Shown one piece after another: positions 55,240-64,000 of a DNA stretch of 64,000 nucleotides. The stretch's first letter is position 1; each line of letters begins with the position of its first letter. Source of the stretch: Proteus columbae (GTDB lineage Bacteria; Pseudomonadota; Gammaproteobacteria; Enterobacterales; Enterobacteriaceae). The stretch is from the NCBI RefSeq assembly GCF_002777965.1, contig NZ_NGVR01000008.1:186001-250000 (forward strand), in the 5' to 3' direction. The notes below the pieces were generated by a model, which made no database searches, was not told where the DNA came from, and worked only from the letters and a program-made list of their open reading frames with translations. A program made the translations under genes and the position numbers.

Positions 55240-55920
55240 GTGAAAATAGTTAATGATGAAAAAAAACGTAACGCTTTTATTTCAATGCACCAACTTGATG
55301 CCTACTTATCTGATGCATTGTTGTCTTCTATGCGATTAATGGAAGTGAAAACGGGGGAATATTTAATAACGCAAAATAGCCAAGCAACACATTTATACTG
55401 CTTAGTGGAAGGAAAATTACAGATTGAACGTTACGAAATAAACGGTGAGCATGTGGTTTTTTCTTTTGAACAAGCTTTTTGTGTGATTGGTGATTTAGAA
55501 CTTTTTTCAGCCAAAGATGAAATGGTGTTTAGTACTGTACAAGCCTTAGTGCCTTCTTATTTATTAGCGTTACCGCTTTCCATTGTCAGACAAAAAGCAT
55601 TACAAGATGCTAATTTCTTGACCTTTATTTGCCAGCAATTAAGCAAAAAACTTTATCAATCATCATTAAAACACTCTCAATCCCCCTATTCTTCAGAATT
55701 TAAATTGCGCCGATATTTATTTTTTAAAACTCAGCAAGAAGGACTCTCTTTTCAATTAGAAAAAAGAGACTCATTAGCGGCAATGCTTGGGATCTCAACC
55801 AGACAATTAAACCGCGCTTTAGCACATTTAGTGAGTATTAAAGCGATTACATTAAAGAGTAAATCGATAACGGTATTAGATTGCGAATGCTTATCTCATA
55901 TTGATAATGTAAGCGGATAA
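55240..55920 (+). CDS. Crp/Fnr-family regulator, YeiL-like
   Basis: 226 aa. An N-terminal cyclic-nucleotide-binding-like barrel (about 15-130, with LYCLVEGKLQIERYEINGEHVV), a dimerisation helix, then a C-terminal HTH (LAAMLGISTRQLNRALAHL, about 178-197). The cAMP-contact Arg-Ser pair of CRP is not evident, and the few cysteines do not form an FNR N-terminal cluster, so the ligand is unknown. Start is GTG at 55240 after AAAGGA. Divergent from the second deaminase gene. Overall size and layout resemble E. coli YeiL. Confidence 0.75.
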   Translation: MKIVNDEKKRNAFISMHQLDAYLSDALLSSMRLMEVKTGEYLITQNSQATHLYCLVEGKLQIERYEINGEHVVFSFEQAFCVIGDLELFSAKDEMVFSTVQALVPSYLLALPLSIVRQKALQDANFLTFICQQLSKKLYQSSLKHSQSPYSSEFKLRRYLFFKTQQEGLSFQLEKRDSLAAMLGISTRQLNRALAHLVSIKAITLKSKSITVLDCECLSHIDNVSG

Positions 55921-56087
55921 ACATAAATTAATTAAGTTTGTTTTAATAGAGAGCCTTTTACTTTTTTGAACTGTCAACACTAATTGGTTTACTCTTTATT
56001 CCGCTCCTTTTATTGATACTGCTATGACTTTCTTGTACTCTGCACCGCTTCTTACCTTTGAAATCATAAATCGTATTTGAGAAAATC

Positions 56088-56378
56088 ATGACAGGACATA
56101 TTTCTAAAGATCCGCTACATGGCGTCACTCTTGAAATGCAAGTAAATGCGCTGGTGGCAAAATATGGTTGGGCTAAATTAGGACAACTTATCAAAATTAA
56201 TTGCTTTAAAAGTGATCCTAGCGTGAAATCAAGTTTAAAATTTTTGCGCAGAACCCCTTGGGCGCGCGCTGAAGTAGAAGCACTATATCTTGATTCTCTT
56301 GAAGCAGATATTGATGATGTGATTGAAGTTATCGATCACCCTGATTGCGATCCATGGGCGAATAGTAGAAAGAGATAG
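56088..56378 (+). CDS. VF530 family protein (DUF2132)
   Basis: 96 aa, small helical protein. [40 protein letters not shown] and [16 protein letters not shown] are the conserved core of the VF530 family, whose solved Vibrio member resembles a DNA-binding fold. The C-terminal tail is acidic ([17 protein letters not shown]). Monocistronic by context. Role unknown. Confidence 0.85.
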   Translation: MTGHISKDPLHGVTLEMQVNALVAKYGWAKLGQLIKINCFKSDPSVKSSLKFLRRTPWARAEVEALYLDSLEADIDDVIEVIDHPDCDPWANSRKR

Positions 56379-56406
56379 GTGTTTTTATTTCTGTTACCCT
56401 ATTTTC

Positions 56407-57573
56407 TCACTCATCCCTAAACTCTTTCGGTGTCATACCAAATTCTTTTTTAAAGATAGAGTAAAAATATTGTAGTGATGGATAGCCACACATCACAGAT
56501 ATTTCTTGTATCGCCAATGTTGTTGTGGCTAATAAATTTTGAGCGCGTTTGAGTTTTTCTTCATAAATAACGGTATGAATTGTCTTGCCAATTTCTTTTT
56601 TAAATCGTTGTTCTAAATTAGAACGCGACATATTAACTGCATCTAAAACTTGCTCTGTTTTTATCCCTTTACAGGCATTGTAATAAATATAATGCATGGC
56701 TTGGACAACGGTGGGATCGTTAAATGAATGAAAATCGGTTGAGCGGCGTTCGACTATTTTAACGGGAGGCACTAATATTCTTTGCTGTTTCTCGGTTACA
56801 TGCCCTTCCAACGTTTGATGTAATAGCTTTGCTGCTAAATATCCCATTTGTCGTGAGCCTTGCACAACAGAAGATAATGCAATGCGAGATAAATAACGCG
56901 TCATATCTTCATCATCAATCCCAATAATGCTGATCTCTTCAGGCACGTTAATATCTAAATTATCGCAAACTTGCAGTAAATGTCGTGCTCTTGCATCGGT
57001 AACAGCAATAATCCCAGTTTGTGGCGGTAAAGTTTGTATCCAATCTGATAAGCGGTTTTGTGCGTGTTGCCAATTTTCTTGAGTAATATCCATGCCGTTA
57101 TAAACAATGCCTGGATATTTCTCGCTGGTGACTAATTGACGAAAGGCATGCTCTCGTTCATTAGACCAATGAGGATGCTCTTTTGCTGGTAAGCCATAAA
57201 AAGCAAAGTGTTTAAGCCCTTTTTGCTTTAAATGTAAAAAGGCTTGTTGAACTAATTCATAATTATCAGTGGCGATATAGGGAACGGGGGGATAATTTTC
57301 TTCTTGATGGTAAGAGCCACCGACGCCTATAACCGCTAATGGTGATTGGCTTAAATGCTGAGCAATAATCGGATCATCAAAATCAGCAATAATACCATCA
57401 CAAACCCAATGATTTATATTATCAAGCCGAGTACGAAAATCCTCTTCAATAAATACATCCCAATGGCACTGTGATGCCTGAAGATATTCTCCAACACCCT
57501 CAACCACTTGTCGGTCATAGACTTTATTAGCGTTGAATAACAGCACAATACGAAAGTATTTATCTTTTTTCAT
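56407..57573 (-). CDS. xylR: Xylose operon activator XylR (AraC family)
   Basis: 388 aa. An N-terminal LacI/PBP-like xylose-binding domain (about 5-270, with GIIADFDDP and ISIIGIDDEDMTRYLSRIAL) and a C-terminal AraC-type double HTH (about 285-388: MSRSNLEQRFKKEIGKTIH, QEISVMCGYPSLQYFYSIFK, GMTPKEFR). In E. coli it binds D-xylose and activates xylAB and xylFGH. Divergent from the following cluster, with a perfect CRP site between. Confidence 0.95.
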   Translation of the reverse strand: MKKDKYFRIVLLFNANKVYDRQVVEGVGEYLQASQCHWDVFIEEDFRTRLDNINHWVCDGIIADFDDPIIAQHLSQSPLAVIGVGGSYHQEENYPPVPYIATDNYELVQQAFLHLKQKGLKHFAFYGLPAKEHPHWSNEREHAFRQLVTSEKYPGIVYNGMDITQENWQHAQNRLSDWIQTLPPQTGIIAVTDARARHLLQVCDNLDINVPEEISIIGIDDEDMTRYLSRIALSSVVQGSRQMGYLAAKLLHQTLEGHVTEKQQRILVPPVKIVERRSTDFHSFNDPTVVQAMHYIYYNACKGIKTEQVLDAVNMSRSNLEQRFKKEIGKTIHTVIYEEKLKRAQNLLATTTLAIQEISVMCGYPSLQYFYSIFKKEFGMTPKEFRDE

Positions 57574-57646
57574 TTTACTCTACCTAATTATCCAGCTACG
57601 CATTAAACCACAGCTTTAATTTTGCTAGAACTTGCTTTCATCGCTA

Positions 57647-57662
57647 TGTGATTACTATCACA
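57647..57662. promoter_or_regulatory. Perfect CRP site, xylR-patB-like intergenic
   Basis: TGTGA-TTACTA-TCACA matches all ten consensus positions of the CRP dyad. It lies 74 bases from the xylR start and 100 from the next gene on the plus strand, so it can serve both. Catabolite control of xyl genes is known in E. coli. Confidence 0.85.
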
Positions 57663-57761
57663 CAAGCCAAATTTCGTAATAGCAAAGTAAAAAATAGGAA
57701 TAACCAATGTTAATAACAACGAGTATTTTGTTTTTAAACACGGTTGCCGAGGAGATTTTTC

Positions 57762-58931
57762 ATGTATCAGAACAACTTTAATAAATTAATTTCTAGGCAA
57801 AATACCTATAGCGCAAAATGGTGTAATAGTAACGCCAATGTTATCCCGTTATCTGTTGCAGATATGGAGATAGCTGCGCCTGATTTTATTATTAATAAAC
57901 TTGCTGAATTTAATCTTAAAGGCATTTATGGCTATACCGACCTTAGCCATGATTGGAATAACGTTGCTGCAAATTGGTTTAAAACGCAATATCAGTGGGT
58001 TGTTAATCCTGAATCTATTGTTTTTTGTCCTCGTATTATTCAAGCTGTTTCACTTTATATTCAAAACTTCACACAAGTGGGCGATAAAGTAACAACACTA
58101 TCTCCTGCTTATCATCCTATTAGCAATGCCGTTTGTGTCAATCAGCGTGAACTATTAGAAAGCCCGTTGATTTATCGTGATGGCTATTATGAAATTGATT
58201 TTGATGACTTGGAAAGTAAGTTTAAACAGTCTGTCTGCTTTATTTTGCTATCACCACATAATCCAACAGGAACGGTATGGCAACAAAGTGATTTATTAAA
58301 GATAGCGGAACTTGCACAAAAATATCAGGTTTTTATTATTTCTGATGATGTGCATGCAGATTTTGTTTTTGATGACGCAACTTATCATCCTATTTCATCA
58401 GTAAATACTTACGTAGAACAACACTCCTTTATTTGTACTTCTCCTGCTAAAACATTCAATTTAGCTGGCCTCGAAGTTGCCAATATAGTTATTGCCAATC
58501 CTGAATATCGTGAAAAATTCAAGCAATGCCTAATTGCCGCGGGTATTCATAATCCTGGTTATTTTTCAGTACCCGCTTTTTTACAAGCCTATACCTTACA
58601 AGGCGAACAATGGGTGGGTGAATTAAAAACGTACCTTGCTGATAACCGACGTTGGGTAAAAGAACAATGTGAACGCTATTTTCCTGATTGGGTTATTACA
58701 CAAAGTCATGGCACCTACATGCTGTGGATTAATTACCAAAAAATGCAGTTAACCGAAGAACAACTAAAACATTGGTTTGTTTCATTAGCTGAAGTGGAAA
58801 TGAGTTGGGGGCGCGGTTTTGGTGCGGTTGGGAATGGTTTTTTCCGCATGAATATCGCGACACCTCGTTCAATATTAGAAACCGTTTTCACTCGGCTTAT
58901 TCGTACCTTACCTCACGCCAGTTTGGAATAA
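57762..58931 (+). CDS. PatB/MalY-type PLP-dependent C-S lyase
   Basis: 389 aa, fold-type I aminotransferase-like beta-lyase acting on cystathionine or similar S-conjugates. N-terminal WCNSNANVIPLSVADMEIAAP; HNPTGTVW, ISDDVHADFVF with the PLP-binding Asp, and the Schiff-base Lys in SPAKTFNLAGLEVAN. The ATG at 57762 follows GAGGAGA; an upstream TTG is in frame. Six bases ahead of an NhaC-family gene; both lie between xylR and xylA. Confidence 0.85.
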   Translation: MYQNNFNKLISRQNTYSAKWCNSNANVIPLSVADMEIAAPDFIINKLAEFNLKGIYGYTDLSHDWNNVAANWFKTQYQWVVNPESIVFCPRIIQAVSLYIQNFTQVGDKVTTLSPAYHPISNAVCVNQRELLESPLIYRDGYYEIDFDDLESKFKQSVCFILLSPHNPTGTVWQQSDLLKIAELAQKYQVFIISDDVHADFVFDDATYHPISSVNTYVEQHSFICTSPAKTFNLAGLEVANIVIANPEYREKFKQCLIAAGIHNPGYFSVPAFLQAYTLQGEQWVGELKTYLADNRRWVKEQCERYFPDWVITQSHGTYMLWINYQKMQLTEEQLKHWFVSLAEVEMSWGRGFGAVGNGFFRMNIATPRSILETVFTRLIRTLPHASLE

Positions 58932-58937
58932 ATTACA

Positions 58938-60413
58938 ATGAAAACGCAAACGATAAACAGCCCGAGAACACCTACATTACTCGAATCACTCTTTCCGATA
59001 TTCACCATGGTGGTGCTATTAGGTGGAGGCTACGCCGCTTTTGATTTACCACCAGAGCCTTTAATGGTGCTATCTACGGTTGTAGCTGCGCTATTAGTAA
59101 AACGATTAGGATATCGCTATGACGAGATCTTAACAGCAATATCACAAAAAATTGCTAAAACCATGCCAGCATTGCTGATTTTAATCAGTGTGGGCTTGTT
59201 AATAGGCACATGGATGATTGGTGGCACCATTCCATTGATGATCTACTATGGCTTAAAAATGATCAGCCCAGAAATGCTTTATGTCACGGCATTATTGGTT
59301 ACATCATTAGTGTCGGTCTGTACGGGAACGTCATGGGGTTCAGCAGGAACCATCGGCGTTGCCTTTATGGGGGTTGCCGTTGGTATGGATGCAAACCTTG
59401 CAGCAACAGCAGGTGCCGTGGTTGCGGGTGCTTATTTTGGTGACAAATTATCACCCTTATCAGGTGATACTAACCTTGCTGCTATGGCAGCTAGAATCGA
59501 CCTTTATCAACATATTTGGCACTTACTTTATACAACACTGCCTTCGCTGATTTTAACTGCGATTGTGATGACTGTTTATGGCATGAATGGCGATTTAGCA
59601 GGTCAAGGTGTGCCAGAAAAAGTGACATTAATTACAAATGGTCTTGAGAATGTTTATAACTTTAATCTGATCCTTCTCATTCCTGTATTAGTGATTTTAT
59701 ATGGTTCGGTAACGAAAAAACCGACTATTCCCGTGATGTTAGCTTCTGCCGCCATTGCGATGTTTAATGCTTATCTTATTCAAGGCTTTGGCTTACATGA
59801 CATCGTAAAAAGTGCAGTTGATGGTTTTAATGTCTCGATGATCCAAGGGAAAGAAGTCCCTGAATTATTAGGTAACTTATTAAATCGTGGTGGCATGAAC
59901 TCGATGATGAGCACCCTGCTTATCTGTTTCTGCGCCCTCTCTTTTGCCGGTACTTTATCGTTAAGTGGCGCATTAGAAGTGATTGTCCATGCATTGTTAA
60001 AAATGGTTCACTCAACAGGTTCAATGATCTTAGCCACAATTGCTTGCGGGCTAACCATGATTGGCGTGACCTGTAATGGACAAATCTCAATCCTTATTCC
60101 TATCGAAATGTTACGCGGTGCCTACATAGAACGAGGCTTACACCCTAAAAACCTAGCTCGTACTGTAGAAGACTCCGCCACTATCTTTGAACCCATTTTA
60201 CCGTGGACAGCCGCAGGGGCTTATATGGCAGGTACGTTAGGTGTTGCAACCTTAAGTTACTTACCTTGGGCGGTATTGTGCTGGAGTGGCATCTTCTTTG
60301 CCATGCTGTGGGGTTTCACGGGCTTTGGCATTGCCAAATTAACACCAGAAGAGCAGGAAGAGATGACTGCTGAGCTTGAATCACATTCAGAATTACAACT
60401 TGATACTAAATAA
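58938..60413 (+). CDS. nhaC: NhaC-family Na+/H+ antiporter
   Basis: 491 aa with about 12 membrane segments. Typical NhaC blocks: [33 protein letters not shown] and [18 protein letters not shown]. It could be a sodium or malate/lactate-type antiporter; NhaC relatives include both. Its position between xylR and xylA, six bases after the C-S lyase gene and eleven before xylA, makes it part of the xylose transcript. No dedicated xylose transporter is seen. I recall a nhaC gene near xyl in Haemophilus influenzae. Confidence 0.85.
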   Translation: MKTQTINSPRTPTLLESLFPIFTMVVLLGGGYAAFDLPPEPLMVLSTVVAALLVKRLGYRYDEILTAISQKIAKTMPALLILISVGLLIGTWMIGGTIPLMIYYGLKMISPEMLYVTALLVTSLVSVCTGTSWGSAGTIGVAFMGVAVGMDANLAATAGAVVAGAYFGDKLSPLSGDTNLAAMAARIDLYQHIWHLLYTTLPSLILTAIVMTVYGMNGDLAGQGVPEKVTLITNGLENVYNFNLILLIPVLVILYGSVTKKPTIPVMLASAAIAMFNAYLIQGFGLHDIVKSAVDGFNVSMIQGKEVPELLGNLLNRGGMNSMMSTLLICFCALSFAGTLSLSGALEVIVHALLKMVHSTGSMILATIACGLTMIGVTCNGQISILIPIEMLRGAYIERGLHPKNLARTVEDSATIFEPILPWTAAGAYMAGTLGVATLSYLPWAVLCWSGIFFAMLWGFTGFGIAKLTPEEQEEMTAELESHSELQLDTK

Positions 60414-60423
60414 GGACGGTTCC

Positions 60424-61740
60424 ATGTCTTACTTTGATAAAATTGAACAAATTCAATATGAAGGCACAACAAGCGATAACCCATTAGCGTTTCGTTACTA
60501 TAATCCTGATGAGATTATTTTAGGTAAGCGAATGGAAGATCACCTAAGATTTGCAGCTTGTTATTGGCATAACTTCTGCTGGAATGGTTCTGATATGTTC
60601 GGTATCGGTACTTTTGATAGACCGTGGCAAACTCCGGGTGAAGCCTTAGAACAAGCTAAACGTAAAGCCGATGTTGCCTTTGAGTTCTTTCATAAGCTCA
60701 ATGTTCCTTTCTACTGCTTTCATGATGTTGATGTTATTTCTGAAGGTAATAACATCAATGAATATATCTCTAATATGGCGGCGATCACCGATGTATTAGC
60801 GAAAAAACAAGAAGAAACCAACGTTAAGCTGTTATGGGGAACTGCAAACTGCTTTACTAATCCTCGCTATGGCGCAGGTGCGGCAACTAATCCTGATCCT
60901 GACGTTTTTGCATGGGCAGCGACACAAGTTTGTGAAGCGATGAAAGCGACAAAAGCGCTGGGTGGCGAAAACTATGTATTATGGGGCGGACGCGAAGGTT
61001 ATGAAACTCTGTTAAATACAGATTTACGCCAAGAAAGAGAGCAAATTGGCCGTTTTATGCAGATGGTTGTTGAACACAAACATAAAATTGGTTTCCAAGG
61101 CACATTACTGATTGAACCAAAACCACAAGAGCCGACAAAACATCAGTATGATTATGATACTGCGACGGTTTATGGCTTCTTAAAACAGTTCGGTCTTGAA
61201 AAAGAAGTCAAAGTAAACATTGAAGCCAACCACGCAACATTAGCAGGACATAGCTTCCACCATGAAATTGCGACTGCCATCGCGTTAGGTATTTTAGGCT
61301 CTGTTGATGCTAACCGTGGCGATCCACAATTAGGTTGGGATACAGACCAATTCCCAAATAGCGTAGAAGAAAATGCACTCGTGATGTATGAAATTCTTAA
61401 ATCGGGTGGGTTTACAACAGGTGGTTTAAACTTTGATGCTAAAGTTCGTCGTCAAAGTAATGATAAATATGACCTTTTCTACGGGCATATCTCAGGAATG
61501 GACACAATGGCAATGGCATTACGCATTGCAGCAAGAATGATCCAAGATGGTGGTCTTGATAAATTTACGGCGCAGCGTTACTCAGGTTGGAGTGCGGAGT
61601 TTGGTCAAAATATCTTACAAGGTAAATTAAGCCTTGAAGAAGTGGCGAAATATGCGCAAAGCAATACCTTAGCACCACAGTTACAAAGTGGACGCCAAGA
61701 AATGCTAGAAAGTTTAGTGAATCGCTATATTTTTGGTTAA
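60424..61740 (+). CDS. xylA: Xylose isomerase
   Basis: Interconverts D-xylose and D-xylulose with two divalent metals. 438 aa. Catalytic His101/Asp104 region [10 protein letters not shown], metal-binding [15 protein letters not shown] and [20 protein letters not shown] are conserved, and overall identity to E. coli XylA is high. ATG at 60424, preceded by AAGGACGG, fits the E. coli start; the open frame 48 bases upstream overlaps the NhaC gene. Confidence 0.97.
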   Translation: MSYFDKIEQIQYEGTTSDNPLAFRYYNPDEIILGKRMEDHLRFAACYWHNFCWNGSDMFGIGTFDRPWQTPGEALEQAKRKADVAFEFFHKLNVPFYCFHDVDVISEGNNINEYISNMAAITDVLAKKQEETNVKLLWGTANCFTNPRYGAGAATNPDPDVFAWAATQVCEAMKATKALGGENYVLWGGREGYETLLNTDLRQEREQIGRFMQMVVEHKHKIGFQGTLLIEPKPQEPTKHQYDYDTATVYGFLKQFGLEKEVKVNIEANHATLAGHSFHHEIATAIALGILGSVDANRGDPQLGWDTDQFPNSVEENALVMYEILKSGGFTTGGLNFDAKVRRQSNDKYDLFYGHISGMDTMAMALRIAARMIQDGGLDKFTAQRYSGWSAEFGQNILQGKLSLEEVAKYAQSNTLAPQLQSGRQEMLESLVNRYIFG

Positions 61741-61755
61741 TTGCATCAATGTAAT

Positions 61756-61781
61756 AACACAGCGGGTTTTCCGCTGTGTTT
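61756..61781 (+). terminator. Hairpin between xylA and xylB
   Basis: AACACAGCGG and CCGCTGTGTT with loop GTTTT, then TATAATT. Likely a partial terminator or a 3' stabiliser that makes xylA expression exceed xylB. Confidence 0.75.
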
Positions 61782-61811
61782 ATAATTAGAGACAGGTCAT
61801 GAGGTAATTTC

Positions 61812-63266
61812 ATGTATTTAGGGCTAGATTTAGGCACTTCAAGCGTTAAAGCGATCATCATGAATGAGCAAGGTGACGTTGTTGCCAGTCATTCCGTTTC
61901 TTTAGCTATATCACGCCCTCACCCTCAATGGTCAGAACAAGATCCACTGCAATGGTGGCAAGCTACGCAAGACGCTATTCTTCAGCTTGGGCGCAGTTAC
62001 TCAATGGATCAAATCGAAGCAATTGGGTTAAGCGGACAGATGCATGGTGCTGTTTTACTTGATGCTCAACAAGCAGTGCTACGTCCTGCCATCTTATGGA
62101 ACGACGGTCGTAGTTTTAAACAGTGCCAAATGCTTGAGGCGCAATATCCTCAGTTTAAAAAAATCACGGGTAACTTAGTTATGCCCGGCTTTACTGCGCC
62201 AAAACTACAATGGGTTGCTGAACATGAGCCGGAAATTTTTCAACGCATTGCACATGTTTTATTACCTAAAGATTTTTTACGTTGGAAAATGAGCGGTAAT
62301 TTCGCCAGTGATATGTCAGATTCAGCCGGTACGCTTTGGTTAGATATGCAAAAGCGAGATTGGAGTGATGAGCTTTTAAATGCGACAGGATTAACGCGTC
62401 GTCAAATGCCTACATTGTTTGAAGGTAATCAAATAACGGGCTATCTATTGGCTGATATCGCTAAAAAATGGCAGATGAAACAAGTTCCTATTATTGCTGG
62501 TGGTGGCGATAATGCAGCGGGTGCAATTGGTGTTGGTGTTTATCAACCCGGTCAAGCAATGCTCTCTTTAGGTACTTCAGGTGTTTATTTTGTTGTTAGC
62601 GAAAAGTTTCTCCAAAATAGTGATAATGCAGTACACAGTTTTTGTCATGCATTACCGAATACTTGGCATTTAATGTCTGTGATGTTAAGTGCAGCATCAT
62701 GCCTTGATTGGGTGTGTCAATTAACAGGAATTGAGAGTGTAAGTGCGATGTTTGAAGAAGTTGAACACGCTACTTTTGCTGATAGCCCTCTACTTTTTTT
62801 ACCTTATCTTTCAGGTGAACGGACGCCTTATAACAACCCTAATGCGAAAGGTATCTTTTGGGGATTAACTCATGAGCATCAACGGGCTGATTTATGCCAA
62901 GCAGTTCTCGAAGGAGTGAGTTTTGCGTTACGACAAGGGATTGAAGTTGCTGAAAATGCAGGTCAATTAGCTGATAATATTACATTAATTGGTGGTGGTG
63001 CCAGAAGCGAATATTGGCGACAACTTCTTGCAGATATTACAGGAAAAACCCTCGATTATCGTCAAGGCGGTGATGTCGGCCCTGCTCTTGGTGCGGCAAG
63101 ACTTGCACAATTAGCGGTAAACCCTGCTCATTCATCACACATTGTTCTTTCTCAACCTAAGCTTGAAAAACGCCATACACCAAATTTAGAAAAACATAAA
63201 ACATACGAAAAAAAATATCATGCTTTTAAAAAGTTATATTCATTAATAGAGACGATGGAAATATAA
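61812..63266 (+). CDS. xylB: Xylulokinase
   Basis: Phosphorylates D-xylulose to xylulose 5-phosphate for the pentose phosphate pathway. 484 aa, FGGY family. N-terminal MYLGLDLGTSSVKA, catalytic Asp in LIGGGGDNAAGAIG-like segment (about 232-244 as IIAGGGDNAAGAIG), and ITLIGGGARSEYWRQLLAD near the C-terminus. Follows xylA after 71 bases; the pair is the standard xylose catabolic unit. Confidence 0.96.
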   Translation: MYLGLDLGTSSVKAIIMNEQGDVVASHSVSLAISRPHPQWSEQDPLQWWQATQDAILQLGRSYSMDQIEAIGLSGQMHGAVLLDAQQAVLRPAILWNDGRSFKQCQMLEAQYPQFKKITGNLVMPGFTAPKLQWVAEHEPEIFQRIAHVLLPKDFLRWKMSGNFASDMSDSAGTLWLDMQKRDWSDELLNATGLTRRQMPTLFEGNQITGYLLADIAKKWQMKQVPIIAGGGDNAAGAIGVGVYQPGQAMLSLGTSGVYFVVSEKFLQNSDNAVHSFCHALPNTWHLMSVMLSAASCLDWVCQLTGIESVSAMFEEVEHATFADSPLLFLPYLSGERTPYNNPNAKGIFWGLTHEHQRADLCQAVLEGVSFALRQGIEVAENAGQLADNITLIGGGARSEYWRQLLADITGKTLDYRQGGDVGPALGAARLAQLAVNPAHSSHIVLSQPKLEKRHTPNLEKHKTYEKKYHAFKKLYSLIETMEI

Positions 63267-63296
63267 CAATATTGCGTCAATATCAGGGTAAATTAA

Positions 63297-63334
63297 TAGC
63301 GCTAATTTTTATTGATAAAGTTAGCGCTATTTTG
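63297..63334. terminator. Bidirectional terminator after xylB
   Basis: TAGCGCTAA and TTAGCGCTA flank a 15-base spacer, followed by TTTT on the plus strand, between the convergent xylB and DUF3811 genes. Confidence 0.7.
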
Positions 63335-63340
63335 TCAATA

Positions 63341-63604
63341 TTAACGATATCCCCGAGTATGGTTTTTGGCTGACCAACTATAAGTTTCATCACTAGGGGC
63401 TAGTTTTTGCTTCTTCTTGAGGGCTTGTGCTTTTTTGGCGGCTTTTTCAACTTCGAGGGAGATTTCGGTAATAATGGAGTCTTTGACTTTGTTCATTTCA
63501 GCATTGGTTAATTCACGCCCTAATTTCTTTCTCTCTTGACCTATTCTGGTTTTTACTCGCATTTGTTGGGCATCTGTCATCTCTTGGAGTGTCAATTTCT
63601 TCAT
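63341..63604 (-). CDS. DUF3811 family protein (YjbD-like)
   Basis: 87 aa, highly charged and helical, with a probable coiled coil (about 40-70: EISLEVEKAAKKAQALKKKQK). The start MKKLTLQEMTDAQQMRVKTR, LTNAEMNKVK and the C-terminal TYSWSAKNHTRGYR resemble E. coli YjbD. Function unknown. Convergent to xylB. Confidence 0.8.
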   Translation of the reverse strand: MKKLTLQEMTDAQQMRVKTRIGQERKKLGRELTNAEMNKVKDSIITEISLEVEKAAKKAQALKKKQKLAPSDETYSWSAKNHTRGYR

Positions 63605-63713
63605 TCTTTTACCCTACCTATGTTGAGAGAGGAAGTATTAATATAACATTATTAATGCGACGCTCCATCATTATGTTTAGATTTAAGGTAATTAAATTCT
63701 GATTATATCGATA

Positions 63714-63746
63714 ATGCATTACACACTTAATAAGAGTGTAATGCAT
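63714..63746 (-). terminator. Perfect 11-bp hairpin after the right-edge gene
   Basis: ATGCATTACAC and GTGTAATGCAT with an 11-base loop, 30 bases beyond the stop of the partial gene. No long T run. Confidence 0.5.
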
Positions 63747-63775
63747 AAAAATAAAAGATAAATGTAGACTGAAAT

Positions 63776-64000
63776 TTAAACTAATTGAAGAAATGCTGTT
63801 TTAAATCCATCAATATCTTGCTGTGTTGTTGCCCAAGAAGTACAAAGACGTAAACAACTCAAATTAGGATCTTCAAGTAAAACACGATGAAAAACAAACT
63901 GCTGAGTTAATTTTTCTGCAATCATGTTTGGCAAAATAACAAAAACTTGGTTAGATTCTGGTGGCGCTAAAAACTCAAAACCTTGCGCAGTAAAAAACTC
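63776..64000 (-). CDS. Threonine aldolase-like protein, C-terminal part
   Basis: The right edge cuts this minus-strand gene. The visible 74 codons read EFFTAQGFEFLAPPESNQVF, then VILPNMIAEKL and SCLRLCTSWATTQQDID, ending FLQLV. The PESNQVF and LRLCTSWAT patterns match the C-terminal domain of PLP-dependent low-specificity threonine aldolase-type beta-eliminating enzymes. The stop is at 63776. The active-site region is outside the window. Confidence 0.7.
   Translation of the reverse strand, partial: EFFTAQGFEFLAPPESNQVFVILPNMIAEKLTQQFVFHRVLLEDPNLSCLRLCTSWATTQQDIDGFKTAFLQLV

Overview
The window comes from a low-GC (roughly 37-40 %) gamma-proteobacterial chromosome. Gene content, gene order and protein similarity fit Proteus or a close relative in the Morganellaceae. 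Nearly every conserved gene has a recognisable Escherichia coli counterpart. Several E. coli blocks are kept: yciK/sohB/yciN/topA/cysB/acnA/ribA/pgpB/lapAB/pyrF/yciH, nth-rsx-ydgK, ydgA-fumC-tus, and ynfM/ynfL/mlc/bioD2/ynfD/ynfB/ydfG. No ribosomal RNA, tRNA, CRISPR array or intact insertion sequence was seen.

This is the replication terminus. A Ter site (16 of 16 core bases as in E. coli TerB) lies in the tus promoter near 38.12 kb. A dif site (27 of 28 bases as in E. coli dif) lies at 52,570-52,597. The Ter site is oriented to stop forks that come from the dif side, so the E. coli fork-trap geometry is preserved.

Layout. 0-17 kb: yciK (cut by the edge), sohB, yciN, topA, sodC, cysB, an Evf-like protein, acnA, an orphan MetQ/NlpA lipoprotein, ribA, pgpB, lapA-lapB-pyrF-yciH and a secreted unknown. 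17-27 kb: kptA, rnb, nth and the complete rsxABCDGE electron-transport operon, whose RsxC carries six tandem alanine/lysine-rich repeats, then ydgK. 27-37 kb: ydgJ, yfeH, a DUF2007 protein, add, an orphan von Willebrand A protein behind a very AT-rich leader, ydgA, fumC and an Imm10-like orphan. 37-47 kb: tus and Ter, a 56-residue secreted peptide, ynfM/ynfL, mlc, bioD2, ynfD, ynfB, ydfG, osmB, tehA and small unknowns. 47-53 kb, the accessory zone around dif: an orphan dhaT-type dehydrogenase, arsRBC with two matching operator-like boxes, a high-GC truncated roxA joined to the first codons of a P-loop kinase gene, and dif. 53-64 kb: an ABM monooxygenase with an ArsR-family regulator, a second adenosine deaminase divergent from a Crp/Fnr regulator, a VF530-type protein, and a xylose locus (xylR, a C-S lyase, an NhaC antiporter, xylA, xylB) with a perfect CRP site. 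The right edge cuts a threonine-aldolase-like gene.

The points most worth following are the chimeric scar beside dif, the Ter/dif pair, the paired ars boxes, the perfect 24-bp palindrome next to the Crp/Fnr gene, and the orphan Evf-like, vWA and Imm10-like proteins. I did not find a clearly new multi-gene system.
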